From assembly GCA_020073005.1 (NCBI GenBank), contig JAIQFX010000002.1, positions 1 to 64,000 on the forward strand: a stretch of DNA of 64,000 nt. The letters are read 5' to 3'. Source of the DNA: Terriglobia bacterium (GTDB lineage: Bacteria > Acidobacteriota > Vicinamibacteria > Vicinamibacterales > CAVVIG01). The notes below the pieces were generated by a model that saw only the letters and a list, made by a program, of their open reading frames with translations, did no database searches and was not told where the DNA came from. The position numbers and the translations under genes are program-made. Below, in pieces: positions 38,665 to 50,103 of this stretch (positions are counted from its first letter, which is position 1; every line of letters starts with the position of its first letter).

Positions 38665-39777
38665 GTGAATCCGCACCGCGCACGGCTGCGCCTTCTCACG
38701 CTGATTGCCGCCGCGGCCGTGTCGCTGGCGCTGAGCGAAGCCGGGTTGCGCGTGGCGGGCCCGCCCTGGTTGCGCGCCCACATGGACGAGCTCGCCGCGG
38801 GCCATCAGATTCTCGGCGAAGCCTCCACGGCGCTGGCGTACGTCGAGCACCGCGGCGACGGCGCGTTCGTGCGCTTTCGGCCGGGGGGCAGCTTCTCGCT
38901 GCTGGATCCCGAGTTCCGGACCGCGGTCCAGATCACGCGATGGGGCACGCGGGCCACGGGAACCGACGCGGCCGGTCCGGATACCGTCGTCTTTGTCGGC
39001 GATTCGTTCACGTTCGGCATGGGCGTCAACGACGGCGAGACGTTCGTCAGCCTCGTCTGCGACACGCGTCACCTGTCGTGCCTCAACGCGGGGTTCCCGG
39101 CGAGCGCGCTTCCGAACCAGCTCGACGTCGTGGAGCAGAACTTCGCCGCCTGGGGGCGGCCGCGACGGATCGTGTTCGTCTTCTTCGCGGGCAACGATCT
39201 CCCAGAAATGATCGCGTTCGATCAGGCCGCGCGGGGCGAGCCGCAACCCAGGGCGTCGCGCACGGCGCGAGTGGCGGGAATCGTGAACTCGGCCTTGAAC
39301 GCGACTCCAGCCTTGAACCGTTCTTATCTCCTTCAGCTGATGAAGGCGACGAGCCGCGCGTGGATCGCGCCGCAAGGGATGGACTTGATGTTCGTCACCG
39401 CTGCGGGCGCTCGCGGCGACTTCGGCCGTCAGGCGGAAGCCGCGCTGGACCGGTCGCTCGACCGTCTCGAGCGCGTGTCGTCGGCGCTCGGCTTCTCGCC
39501 CGTCTTCGTGATAATCCCGGATCGCTATCAGGTCTACGCGAGCGCCGCGGCCGATAAGGCCCGGTATTACCGCCTCGACCCGGGCGACCTCGACATGCGG
39601 TTCCCGCAGCAGGCGCTCGGGCGCGCGCTGGATCGGCGCGGCATCCCGTATCTCGACCTGCTTTCGTGCGCGGAGGCGCAGGCCCAGGGGCTCTACTACC
39701 GGTCCGACAATCACTTGACGCCCGCGGGGCACGCGGCCGTCGGACGGTGCCTCCTGCGCGCGCGCGGCATCCTCTGA
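38665..39777 (+). CDS. Membrane-anchored SGNH/GDSL hydrolase-like protein
   Basis: About 370 residues. The N-terminal segment RLRLLTLIAAAAVSLALSEAGLRV is a signal-anchor. Block I is TVVFVGDSFTFGMGVNDGET with the Ser nucleophile; VFFAGNDLPEM carries the Asn; SDNHLTPAGHAAVGRCL gives the C-terminal Asp/His. The architecture closely matches the protein encoded at 13536 (GDSHTFGYGVND, DWHPTRAGY). GTG 38665 was chosen because earlier in-frame starts fall inside the tRNA. It may be an esterase or O-acyl transferase for envelope glycans. Confidence 0.85.
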   Translation: MNPHRARLRLLTLIAAAAVSLALSEAGLRVAGPPWLRAHMDELAAGHQILGEASTALAYVEHRGDGAFVRFRPGGSFSLLDPEFRTAVQITRWGTRATGTDAAGPDTVVFVGDSFTFGMGVNDGETFVSLVCDTRHLSCLNAGFPASALPNQLDVVEQNFAAWGRPRRIVFVFFAGNDLPEMIAFDQAARGEPQPRASRTARVAGIVNSALNATPALNRSYLLQLMKATSRAWIAPQGMDLMFVTAAGARGDFGRQAEAALDRSLDRLERVSSALGFSPVFVIIPDRYQVYASAAADKARYYRLDPGDLDMRFPQQALGRALDRRGIPYLDLLSCAEAQAQGLYYRSDNHLTPAGHAAVGRCLLRARGIL

Positions 39778-39827
39778 CGGTTCGGAAACGGAGGGAGCCG
39801 CCGCGTGGTATATCCTGAAGGACTGAC

Positions 39828-41126
39828 ATGAAGGCTGAATTCGTAGACGTCAACGCGACGCGCAAGAACGTGCGCGTCGAAATCCCGAGCGACGCCGTCG
39901 ACGCTGAAATCAATCGCGTCGCGGCCGATTACTCCCGCAAGGCGCGCGTGCCCGGCTTCCGGCCGGGCAAGGCGCCGGCGAAAGTCATCAAGCAGCGGTA
40001 CAAGGAGCAGATCCTGCACGACGTCGCGCACGATCTGATTCCACGCGCCGTGAACGACGCGCTGCGCGAAAAAGGTTTCGAGCCGGTCGATACGCCGGAC
40101 GTGCGCGACGTGACCCTCGACGAGGGCCACCCGCTGACGTTCACGGCCTCGTTCGACACCGTGCCGGAGTTCGATCCGGGCGATCTGTCGACGATCGCGC
40201 TGGTGCGGCCGTCGAGCAAGATCGAGGACGAGGCCGTCAGCCTGGCGCTTCAGCGGCTGCGTGATCGCGCGGCGCGGTTCGAGCCGGTGGAAGGCCGCGG
40301 CGTCGATCACGGCGATACCGTCGTGCTCGATCTGGAACGGGGACGGGAGTCGAGTCACACTGGCGCCGACTCCCGTCCCCCCGACACGCACAACGACGTC
40401 AGCATCGAGATGGGCGCGAAAGCGAATCCGCCCGGATTCGACGAGCAGCTGCTGGGCCTGGAGGTCGGGGCGACGAAGACGTTCTCGATCCACTACCCGG
40501 CGGACTACACGATCGGGGAGCTCGCGAACACGGACGTCTCGTATACAGTGCGGGTGAAGGGGCTGAAGCGCCGCGTGCTGCCCGAGCTGGACGATGAGTT
40601 CGCGAAGGACCTGGGCGAGTTCGAGACGCTCGACGCGCTCACGGCGCGCGTGCGCGAGGATCTGGAGCACGAGGCGAAGCACGCCGCGGAACGCGAGCTG
40701 CGCGCCGAGCTCATGAAGCAGCTGGCCACGCGCGTGCCGTTCGAAGTGCCCGCGTCGATGATCGAGCGCGAGCTCGACCGGCGGCTCGAGGATTTCGCGC
40801 ACCGCTTGATGGACCAGCGCGTCGATCCGCGCCAGGCCGGGATCGACTGGAACGCGTTCCGCGAAAGCCAGCGGGACGTCGCGCGCGACAACGTCGCCGC
40901 CGCGCTGGCGCTCGACGAAGTCACGCGCCGCGAGAAGCTCGAGGCGACCGACGAAGAAATCGCCCGCGAAGTGGATCGTTACGCGGAGCGCACGGGACGG
41001 ACGCCGGCGGCGGTGCGCGCGGCGCTGGAGAAAGAGGACGGAATCTCGCGCGTGGCGTCGGGTTTGCGGCGGGAGAAGTCGATTGACTTCGTCCTCGCGC
41101 GTGCTAAGATTACGGGAGACACGTAA
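39828..41126 (+). CDS. tig: Trigger factor (ribosome-associated chaperone and prolyl isomerase)
   Basis: A 432-residue protein. The N-terminal ribosome-binding domain includes [18 protein letters not shown], the signature loop that docks on L23. The PPIase domain spans about 155-245 and contains [16 protein letters not shown]; the helical C-terminal domain follows to residue 432. A stop-free palindrome (40339-40380) adds about 14 residues in the PPIase domain ([16 protein letters not shown]). Purines GAAGGA precede ATG 39828. It heads the tig-clpP-clpX-lon set, the common bacterial order. It folds nascent chains and assists delivery to Clp proteases. Confidence 0.97.
   Translation: MKAEFVDVNATRKNVRVEIPSDAVDAEINRVAADYSRKARVPGFRPGKAPAKVIKQRYKEQILHDVAHDLIPRAVNDALREKGFEPVDTPDVRDVTLDEGHPLTFTASFDTVPEFDPGDLSTIALVRPSSKIEDEAVSLALQRLRDRAARFEPVEGRGVDHGDTVVLDLERGRESSHTGADSRPPDTHNDVSIEMGAKANPPGFDEQLLGLEVGATKTFSIHYPADYTIGELANTDVSYTVRVKGLKRRVLPELDDEFAKDLGEFETLDALTARVREDLEHEAKHAAERELRAELMKQLATRVPFEVPASMIERELDRRLEDFAHRLMDQRVDPRQAGIDWNAFRESQRDVARDNVAAALALDEVTRREKLEATDEEIAREVDRYAERTGRTPAAVRAALEKEDGISRVASGLRREKSIDFVLARAKITGDT
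40339..40380. repeat. In-frame palindromic element inside tig
   Basis: Perfect 14-base inverted arms GGGGACGGGAGTCG / CGACTCCCGTCCCC flank a 14-base loop, 42 bases in all (14 codons). The element is read in frame and maps to the trigger-factor PPIase domain. The same arms recur in the aldo/keto reductase and mrfA. Confidence 0.9.
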
Positions 41127-41188
41127 GACAATCCCCGTCAGAAGCCGTCAGAACTCATTCCCCGACAACCTATGCACCACAATCGGCT

Positions 41189-41815
41189 ATGCAGCGAGAT
41201 TCGCATTCAGTGACTCACAACGCGCACATGCAGCTCGTCCCGATGGTCGTCGAGCAGACCAACCGCGGCGAGCGCGCTTACGACATCTACTCCCGGCTGC
41301 TGAAGGACAGCATCATCTTCATCGGCACGCCGATTGACGACGGCATCGCCAACCTGGTCATCGCGCAAATGCTGTTCCTGGAGGCCGAGGACCCGGACAA
41401 AGACATCATGCTGTACATCAACAGCCCGGGCGGGTCGATTACCTCCGGGATGGCGATCTACGACACGATGCAGTTCATCAAACCGGATGTCCAGACGATC
41501 TGCATCGGGCAGGCGGCGTCGATGGCCGCGGTGCTGCTCGCGGCGGGGGCGAAGGGGAAGCGATTCTCCCTCCCGAATTCACGGATTGTCATCCACCAGC
41601 CGCTGATGTCTGGTTTGGCGGGCCAAGCGACCGATATTGATATTGCAGCCCGCGAGATCCTGCGCATGCGCGAACGCATCAATGAAATCCTGGTCCACCA
41701 TACCGGACAACCGGTCAAGCGTATCCAGGACGATACGGAACGCGACTACATCATGTCGGCCGACCAGGGCAAGGAATACGGTATTATTGATGACGTCATC
41801 CGCAAAAGAGCCTAG
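41189..41815 (+). CDS. clpP: ATP-dependent Clp protease proteolytic subunit
   Basis: 208 residues from ATG 41189; the conserved start [27 protein letters not shown] begins at ATG 41228, which may be the real or processed start. The catalytic Ser lies in [14 protein letters not shown], the His in [17 protein letters not shown], and the Asp in the [13 protein letters not shown] region. It forms the barrel-shaped protease that works with ClpX, encoded next. It sits about 60 bases after tig and 39 bases before clpX. Confidence 0.97.
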   Translation: MQRDSHSVTHNAHMQLVPMVVEQTNRGERAYDIYSRLLKDSIIFIGTPIDDGIANLVIAQMLFLEAEDPDKDIMLYINSPGGSITSGMAIYDTMQFIKPDVQTICIGQAASMAAVLLAAGAKGKRFSLPNSRIVIHQPLMSGLAGQATDIDIAAREILRMRERINEILVHHTGQPVKRIQDDTERDYIMSADQGKEYGIIDDVIRKRA

Positions 41816-41822
41816 CGGCTCA

Positions 41823-41850
41823 AGGGCTTAGGGCGAAGGGCAAAGGCTGG
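41823..41850. repeat. 7-base tandem repeat between clpP and clpX
   Basis: Units AGGGCTT AGGGCGA AGGGCAA AGGCTGG, period 7 with drift, fill the clpP-clpX gap and run up to the clpX start. Its purine-rich end may also serve as ribosome-binding site. Confidence 0.8.
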
Positions 41851-41854
41851 GGGC

Positions 41855-43102
<1,248 letters not shown>

Positions 43103-43145
43103 CGATCAGCCGTCAGCTGTCCGCTGACAGCTGAAAGCCGAAAGC
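43103..43145. repeat. 7-base tandem repeat between clpX and lon
   Basis: From the clpX stop to five bases before the lon ATG: GTCAGCT GTCCGCT GACAGCT GAAAGCC GAAAGCT, period 7 with drift. The run shows local complementarity (CAGCTG). No separate ribosome-binding site is obvious. Confidence 0.75.
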
Positions 43146-43150
43146 TCCCT

Positions 43151-45549
<2,399 letters not shown>

Positions 45550-45553
<4 letters not shown>

Positions 45554-46149
45554 AGATTGCTGCTGAGTTCGTAACGAGCGCCGCGTCCGCGGCGGACTTT
45601 CCCGGCGGCGGGCTGCCGGAAGTCGCCATGGTCGGACGCTCGAACGTTGGCAAATCGAGCCTGATCAACGCGCTCGTGCGGGCGCGCGTCGCGCGCGCGA
45701 GCGCCGCGCCTGGAAAAACCCGGCTGGCCAATGTCTATCGGGTGACGCGCGGCGGCAGCGACGCGATGTACCTCGTGGATCTGCCCGGGTACGGTTTCGC
45801 GAAGGGCGAGCGGCGCGAGCTCGACGAGGTGACGCGCGAGTACTTTGTGCGGGTAGGGCAGGTGAGGCAGGTAGGGCACCCACCTGCCTTAGCGGCGCTT
45901 CTGATCATCGACGCGCGGCATCCGGGCCTGGAAAACGACCTCGAGGCGTGGCGCTGGCTGCGATCGACCGTCGAGCGTTTCGGCATCGTGGCGACCAAGA
46001 TCGACAAGCTCGCGCGCGGCGAACGGATCCGCGCGATGAGAGAACTTGAATCCGTATTTGAAGACGCCGTCCTGCCGGTTTCGGCGGAGACGGGCGAAGG
46101 ACTGGACGAACTGTGGAAACTGATCGAACGACTGACGAAATCCGGGTGA
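45550..46149 (+). CDS. engB: Ribosome-biogenesis GTPase EngB/YsxC, likely starting at CTG
   Basis: Reading from CTG 45550 gives about 199 residues, starting (M)[37 protein letters not shown]. This matches the usual EngB start (Kxxx[20 protein letters not shown]). No ATG, GTG or TTG exists in frame between the upstream stop at 45517 and the ATG at 45628, which would delete 26 conserved residues. CTG overlaps the lon TGA as CTGA, mirroring the ATGA junctions elsewhere. G1 is [10 protein letters not shown]3 DLPGYGF, G4 TKID, G5 VSAETGEG. A short repeat (45848-45892) inserts about ten residues before the [10 protein letters not shown] strand. It helps 50S assembly. Confidence 0.85.
45848..45892. 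repeat. Repeat insert within engB
   Basis: An inverted repeat with 8-base arms AGGCAGGT / ACCTGCCT around a 9-base loop, plus preceding GTAGGGCAGGTGAGG copies. It is translated as [17 protein letters not shown] and gives extra residues compared with usual EngB. It is a different family from the GGGGACGGG elements. Confidence 0.65.
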
Positions 46150-47534
46150 AGCCGGCGGCCACGACCACCGAGACCGCGCAAGCGCCGGCGGCGACGGCCG
46201 CGACGGCCCCGGCATCATCAACAGGGGCGGCGCCGGCCAAGCCCGCCGGTGACGCCGCGGCGCCCTCCCCGGAAAAACTCGAGCTCTCGACGCTGAAGGA
46301 CATGAGCGTCGGCGCGCTCACGAAGATCGCCAAGCAGCTGGACGTGCCGGGCGCGACCGGCATGCGCAAGCAGGAGCTGATCTTCGAAATCCTGAAGGCG
46401 CGCGCCGAAAAGAGCGGGCTCATCTTCTCCGAGGGCGTGCTCGAAGTGCTGCCCGACGGCTTCGGCTTCCTGCGGGCGCCCGACTACAACTACCTGCCCG
46501 GGCCGGACGACATCTACGTCTCGCCGTCGCAGATTCGCAAGTTCGACCTGCACACGGGCGACACGGTGTCGGGCCAGATTCGGCCGCCCAAGGACGGCGA
46601 GCGGTACTTCGCGCTCATCAAGGTGGAAGCCGTCAACTTCGAGCCGCCGGAGCGCGCGCGCGAGAAAGTGTTCTTCGAGAACCTGACGCCGCTCTACCCG
46701 CAGGCGAAGATCGGTCTCGAGACCGAGGCCGAGAATCTGTCGGCCCGCGTGCTGGACCTCATGGTCCCGATCGGCAAGGGCCAGCGCGGCCTCATCGTCG
46801 CGCCGCCGCGCACCGGCAAGACGATGCTGCTGCAGAACATCGCGAACAGCATCACGCACAACCATCCCGAGGTGTACCTGATCGTGCTGCTCATCGACGA
46901 GCGGCCGGAAGAGGTCACCGACATGCAGCGCTCGGTGCGCGGCGAAGTCATCTCGTCGACGTTCGACGAGCCCGCGCAACGACATGTCCAGGTCGCCGAG
47001 ATGGTGATCGAGAAAGCGAAGCGGCTCGTCGAGCACAAGAAAGACGTCGTCATCCTGCTCGACTCGATCACGCGGCTCGCGCGCGCCTACAACACGATCG
47101 TGCCGCCGTCTGGCAAAGTGCTGTCGGGCGGCGTGGACAGCAACGCGCTCCAGCGCCCGAAGCGCTTCTTCGGCGCCGCACGCAACATCGAAGAGGGCGG
47201 ATCGCTGACGATCATCTCGACCGCGCTCATCGACACCGGCTCGCGCATGGACGAAGTGATCTTCGAGGAGTTCAAGGGCACGGGCAACCTCGAGATCCAT
47301 CTCGACCGCAAGCTGACCGACCGCCGCGTCTTCCCGTCGATTGACATTCAGAAGAGCGGGACGCGGAAGGAAGAGCTGCTGATTCCGAAGGAAGATCTCA
47401 GCCGCGTGTGGGTGCTGCGGAAGGTGCTGACTCCCCTGTCGCCGGTCGAGGCGATGGAGCTGCTGCTGTCACGGATGGCGAAGACGAAGACCAATCAGGA
47501 TTTCCTCGCCGCGATGTCCAACGGCAAGTCCTAG
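46146..47534 (+). CDS. rho: Transcription termination factor Rho
   Basis: About 462 residues. After an alanine/threonine-rich N-terminal extension ([16 protein letters not shown]) comes the Rho-N helix ([20 protein letters not shown]) and the cold-shock RNA-binding domain ([23 protein letters not shown]). The ATPase has Walker [27 protein letters not shown], Walker [17 protein letters not shown] and the Q/R loop region [18 protein letters not shown] 46146 overlaps the engB TGA (GTGA); GTG 46113 would add 11 residues inside engB. It is an RNA/DNA helicase that ends transcription. Confidence 0.95.
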   Translation: MKPAATTTETAQAPAATAATAPASSTGAAPAKPAGDAAAPSPEKLELSTLKDMSVGALTKIAKQLDVPGATGMRKQELIFEILKARAEKSGLIFSEGVLEVLPDGFGFLRAPDYNYLPGPDDIYVSPSQIRKFDLHTGDTVSGQIRPPKDGERYFALIKVEAVNFEPPERAREKVFFENLTPLYPQAKIGLETEAENLSARVLDLMVPIGKGQRGLIVAPPRTGKTMLLQNIANSITHNHPEVYLIVLLIDERPEEVTDMQRSVRGEVISSTFDEPAQRHVQVAEMVIEKAKRLVEHKKDVVILLDSITRLARAYNTIVPPSGKVLSGGVDSNALQRPKRFFGAARNIEEGGSLTIISTALIDTGSRMDEVIFEEFKGTGNLEIHLDRKLTDRRVFPSIDIQKSGTRKEELLIPKEDLSRVWVLRKVLTPLSPVEAMELLLSRMAKTKTNQDFLAAMSNGKS

Positions 47535-47569
47535 TCCCAGCCCGAGCGCCGCCCCGCACCGCACGCGCC

Positions 47570-48550
47570 ATGCGTACACGACGATTCGGCCGGACGGGAT
47601 GGCAGGTCTCGGAGATCGGCTACGGCCTCTGGGGCATGGGCGGCTGGACCGGCTCTGACGATCAGGAATCGCTGCAAGCGCTCGACCGCGCGATCGCGCT
47701 CGGCTGCACGTTCTTCGACACCGCGTGGGTCTACGGCCTCGGCAAGAGCGAGACGCTGCTCGGCCAGGCGCTGCGAGCCAAGGGGACGGGTCTCGGAGTT
47801 TCTGCCGGCCGAGACCCGTCCCCGTTGATCATCGCCACCAAGATCCCGCCGAAGAACATGAAGTGGCCCGCGCTGGACGAGTACGCGGTCGCCGACACAT
47901 ATCCGCCCGGCCACATTCGCGAGTACACCGAAAAGAGCCTGACGAATCTCGGCGTGCCCGCGATCGACCTGCAGCAGTTCCACGTGTGGAGCGACACGTG
48001 GGCGGCGGACGCTGGCTGGCAGCGCGCGGTCGACGATCTGAAGCGCGAGAAGCTCGTGCGCGCGGTCGGCATCAGCGTGAATCGCTGGCAGGCGACCAAC
48101 GTCCTGCGCGCGCTCGAGACCGGGCTCATCGACAGCGTGCAGGTGGTCTACAACATCTTCGACCAGACGCCCGAGGACGAGCTGTTGCCGTACTGCCAGG
48201 CGCATGACATCGCGGTCATCGCGCGCGTGCCGTTCGACGAAGGCAGCCTGACCGGCACGTTGACGCCGGACTCGAAGTGGCCCGACGGCGACTGGCGGAA
48301 CACGTACTTCAACCCGGTCCACCTCGCCGCGACATTGGCGCGGGTCGATCGCCTGCAGCCGCTCGTGCCCGAGGGCATGGATCTGCCGGAGCTGGCCTTG
48401 CGTTTCATCCTCGAACACCCGGCCGTCAGCACGACGATTCCGGGGATGCGGCGTCCCCGGCACGTGGAGCGGAACCTGGCCGCCAGCGACGGCGTTCCGC
48501 TGCCCCCTCGGCTCCGCGATGCACTGAAAGCGCATCGCTGGAACCGATAG
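47570..48550 (+). CDS. Aldo/keto reductase
   Basis: A 326-residue TIM-barrel oxidoreductase. It starts MRTRRFGRTGWQVSEIGYGLWGMGG, then DTAWVYGLGKSE carries the catalytic Asp/Tyr. The Lys region is IIATKIPPKN, and His is in LQQFHVWSDTW; NADPH contacts lie near the C-terminal STTIPGMRRP. A palindrome (47782-47823) inserts about 14 residues (GTGLGVSAGRDPSP) between the barrel strands near residues 70-85. The enzyme reduces or oxidises small carbonyl substrates; the physiological one is unknown. It lies 35 bases after rho. Confidence 0.92.
   Translation: MRTRRFGRTGWQVSEIGYGLWGMGGWTGSDDQESLQALDRAIALGCTFFDTAWVYGLGKSETLLGQALRAKGTGLGVSAGRDPSPLIIATKIPPKNMKWPALDEYAVADTYPPGHIREYTEKSLTNLGVPAIDLQQFHVWSDTWAADAGWQRAVDDLKREKLVRAVGISVNRWQATNVLRALETGLIDSVQVVYNIFDQTPEDELLPYCQAHDIAVIARVPFDEGSLTGTLTPDSKWPDGDWRNTYFNPVHLAATLARVDRLQPLVPEGMDLPELALRFILEHPAVSTTIPGMRRPRHVERNLAASDGVPLPPRLRDALKAHRWNR
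47782..47823. repeat. In-frame palindromic element inside the aldo/keto reductase
   Basis: Perfect 15-base arms GGGGACGGGTCTCGG / CCGAGACCCGTCCCC around a 12-base loop, 42 bases in all. It is read as GTGLG...RDPSP, in frame. It is the TCTC variant of the element in tig. Confidence 0.92.
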
Positions 48551-48567
48551 GCCGCCCACGATATAAT
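48538..48567 (+). promoter_or_regulatory. Sigma-70-type promoter for rpmE
   Basis: TATAAT at 48562-48567 is a perfect -10 box, with a weak -35 (CTGGAA, 48538-48543) 18 bases upstream. The leader then has a T-run (48570-48575) and an AAGGAG ribosome-binding site just before the GTG of rpmE. The -35 lies in the last codons of the aldo/keto reductase. Confidence 0.6.
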
Positions 48568-48599
48568 CTCTTTTTGGCCCTAGCCCCAAGGAGCACGCT

Positions 48600-48875
48600 G
48601 TGAAGGAAGGCATTCATCCCAAGTACCACGACGTCGAGGCGCGCTGCGCCTGCGGCCACACGTGGAAGACCCGGTCGACCAAGCCGGAGCTGCACCTCGA
48701 AATCTGCTCGAATTGCCACCCGTTCTTCACGGGCCGGCAGAAGCTGATCGATACCGAAGGCCGCGTCGAGCGGTTTACGAAGAAGTTCGGGGCCCAGACG
48801 TCGGAGAGCCGGAAGACGGCCGCGAAGAGCGCGAAGACGGCGAAGGCCAAGAAAGCGACGGCTGCCGCGCGGTAG
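48600..48875 (+). CDS. rpmE: Ribosomal protein L31
   Basis: A 91-residue protein, GTG start with AAGGAG upstream. [44 protein letters not shown] is the L31 core with CAC and CSNC zinc ligands. An alanine/lysine-rich tail ([20 protein letters not shown]) extends it by about 20 residues. The tail region overlaps the opposite-strand mrfB 3' end by about 100 bases. Confidence 0.96.
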   Translation: MKEGIHPKYHDVEARCACGHTWKTRSTKPELHLEICSNCHPFFTGRQKLIDTEGRVERFTKKFGAQTSESRKTAAKSAKTAKAKKATAAAR

Positions 48876-50103
48876 CCGTCTCGAGTTTCCGGTCCAACCT
48901 CGCGAGGCGGTGCCGCACCGCCTCGTTCAATCCCGCCGTTCCAATCCTCAACGCAAACGTCCGGGCCGCCGCGAGATCGCGCGCGCGATGCTCGTGGTGT
49001 ATCGCGAGCGCCTCGGCGGCGTCTTTCGCGAACAGCGGCGGACATCCCGGCGTGTCGAGAATCTCCCGCCAGCAGAGGGCCGCGCGCGCGTACTCCCGCG
49101 CGCGGCGCAGCGACAGCGCGAACGCGCGCAGGGCGTCGAGCCGGACATCGTCTCCATGGCGGTCGCGATGAGCGCGGCTGTGCTCGACGGCGTGCTGAAA
49201 CGCGGCGCGGGCGCAGTCGTCGCGGCCCGCGCGGGCGTACACGCGGCCGAGCGCGAGCGCTTCGCGCGCGCTGCGCGCCTCGCGCGGCCCGACCCGTGAC
49301 AGGTGCAGCAGGCGCGACGTCAGCGCGGCGAGCGACACGAGATCGAGCCGGTTGTGTTCGAGGACCGCGGCCAGCGGCCGCGCGTCGCCGCAGCGCACGA
49401 ACTGGAAGTACCGCTCCGGGATGTCGAAGCCGGGCACGTCGCCGATGCGATGGAACCCGAGCACGTCGCGCTCGAGCGCGACGAGCGAACAGTCATCACC
49501 CTTCCAGAACTGCCGCGCGGGATGCAGGACGTCCACGTGCGGCACGTCCGCGCCGATCCACGCGAGGCGGTGGAACAGATAGCGCGTCTCGAGCACCGGC
49601 GCGTCGAACGACTTGCCGTTGAAGCTGACGAGCGCGCCCGCGCGCGTCAGCTCGCCCGCCACGCGCTCGAGCAGCGGCCGCTCGTCGGCGTAGCGCGTCA
49701 GCACGTACTGCCGCGTGACGAACACGTCGTCCTCGCACCACGCGAAGCCGACGAGAAACGCCTGCGTGCCGGCGCCGCCGCTCAGCCCAGTCGTCTCGAG
49801 ATCGAAGAACACGAACGGCGCGCGCGCCGGCGTTCCATTGGCGAACAGCGGCGCGCCGGCGGCGGATTCGTCGAGGCGCTCCGCCATCGCGCCGATCTCG
49901 TCACGGCCGTGCCGCGCGCAAGGCTCCCAGCGTCGCTCGACGATGAAGCAGCCGTCGGACCAGCGACCGTCGAGAATGGCTTCAAGGTCAGGTGAGGCAG
50001 GCTCGCCCGCCGAAGCGCGAAGTGCGAAGGCGGGTGGGGCGGGCAGGGACGTGCGTTGTCCCGGCCCGACAATGCCACGAATCCGATCGGAGAGAGAACT
50101 CAA
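48775..50103 (-). CDS. mrfB: MrfB/YprB-like 3'-5' exonuclease with RNase H-like fold
   Basis: About 442 residues. The nuclease domain starts [32 protein letters not shown] (DxE metal ligands), with [18 protein letters not shown] as the second Asp block and HNRLDLVSL the third: a DEDD-type RNase H fold. The C-terminal half is rich in helical, TPR-like segments ([25 protein letters not shown]). This is the architecture of B. subtilis YprB (MrfB), which pairs with helicase MrfA in mitomycin repair. TTG 50103 overlaps the helicase TGA as TTGA; no better start exists nearby. A repeat insert ([16 protein letters not shown]) lies near residue 25. The 3' end overlaps rpmE antisense. Confidence 0.85.
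   Translation of the reverse strand: MSSLSDRIRGIVGPGQRTSLPAPPAFALRASAGEPASPDLEAILDGRWSDGCFIVERRWEPCARHGRDEIGAMAERLDESAAGAPLFANGTPARAPFVFFDLETTGLSGGAGTQAFLVGFAWCEDDVFVTRQYVLTRYADERPLLERVAGELTRAGALVSFNGKSFDAPVLETRYLFHRLAWIGADVPHVDVLHPARQFWKGDDCSLVALERDVLGFHRIGDVPGFDIPERYFQFVRCGDARPLAAVLEHNRLDLVSLAALTSRLLHLSRVGPREARSAREALALGRVYARAGRDDCARAAFQHAVEHSRAHRDRHGDDVRLDALRAFALSLRRAREYARAALCWREILDTPGCPPLFAKDAAEALAIHHEHRARDLAAARTFALRIGTAGLNEAVRHRLARLDRKLETATARQPSLSWPSPSSRSSRPSSGSPTSGPRTSS
49986..50046. repeat. Repeat insert in the N-terminal part of mrfB
   Basis: GCTCGCCCGCC and GGCGGGTGGGGCGGGC flank GAAGCGCGAAGTGCGAA, an imperfect inverted repeat that is in frame ([15 protein letters not shown]). It precedes the nuclease domain. 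I recognise this pattern as recurrent in Acidobacteriota proteins; that is memory, not a search result. Confidence 0.6.
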
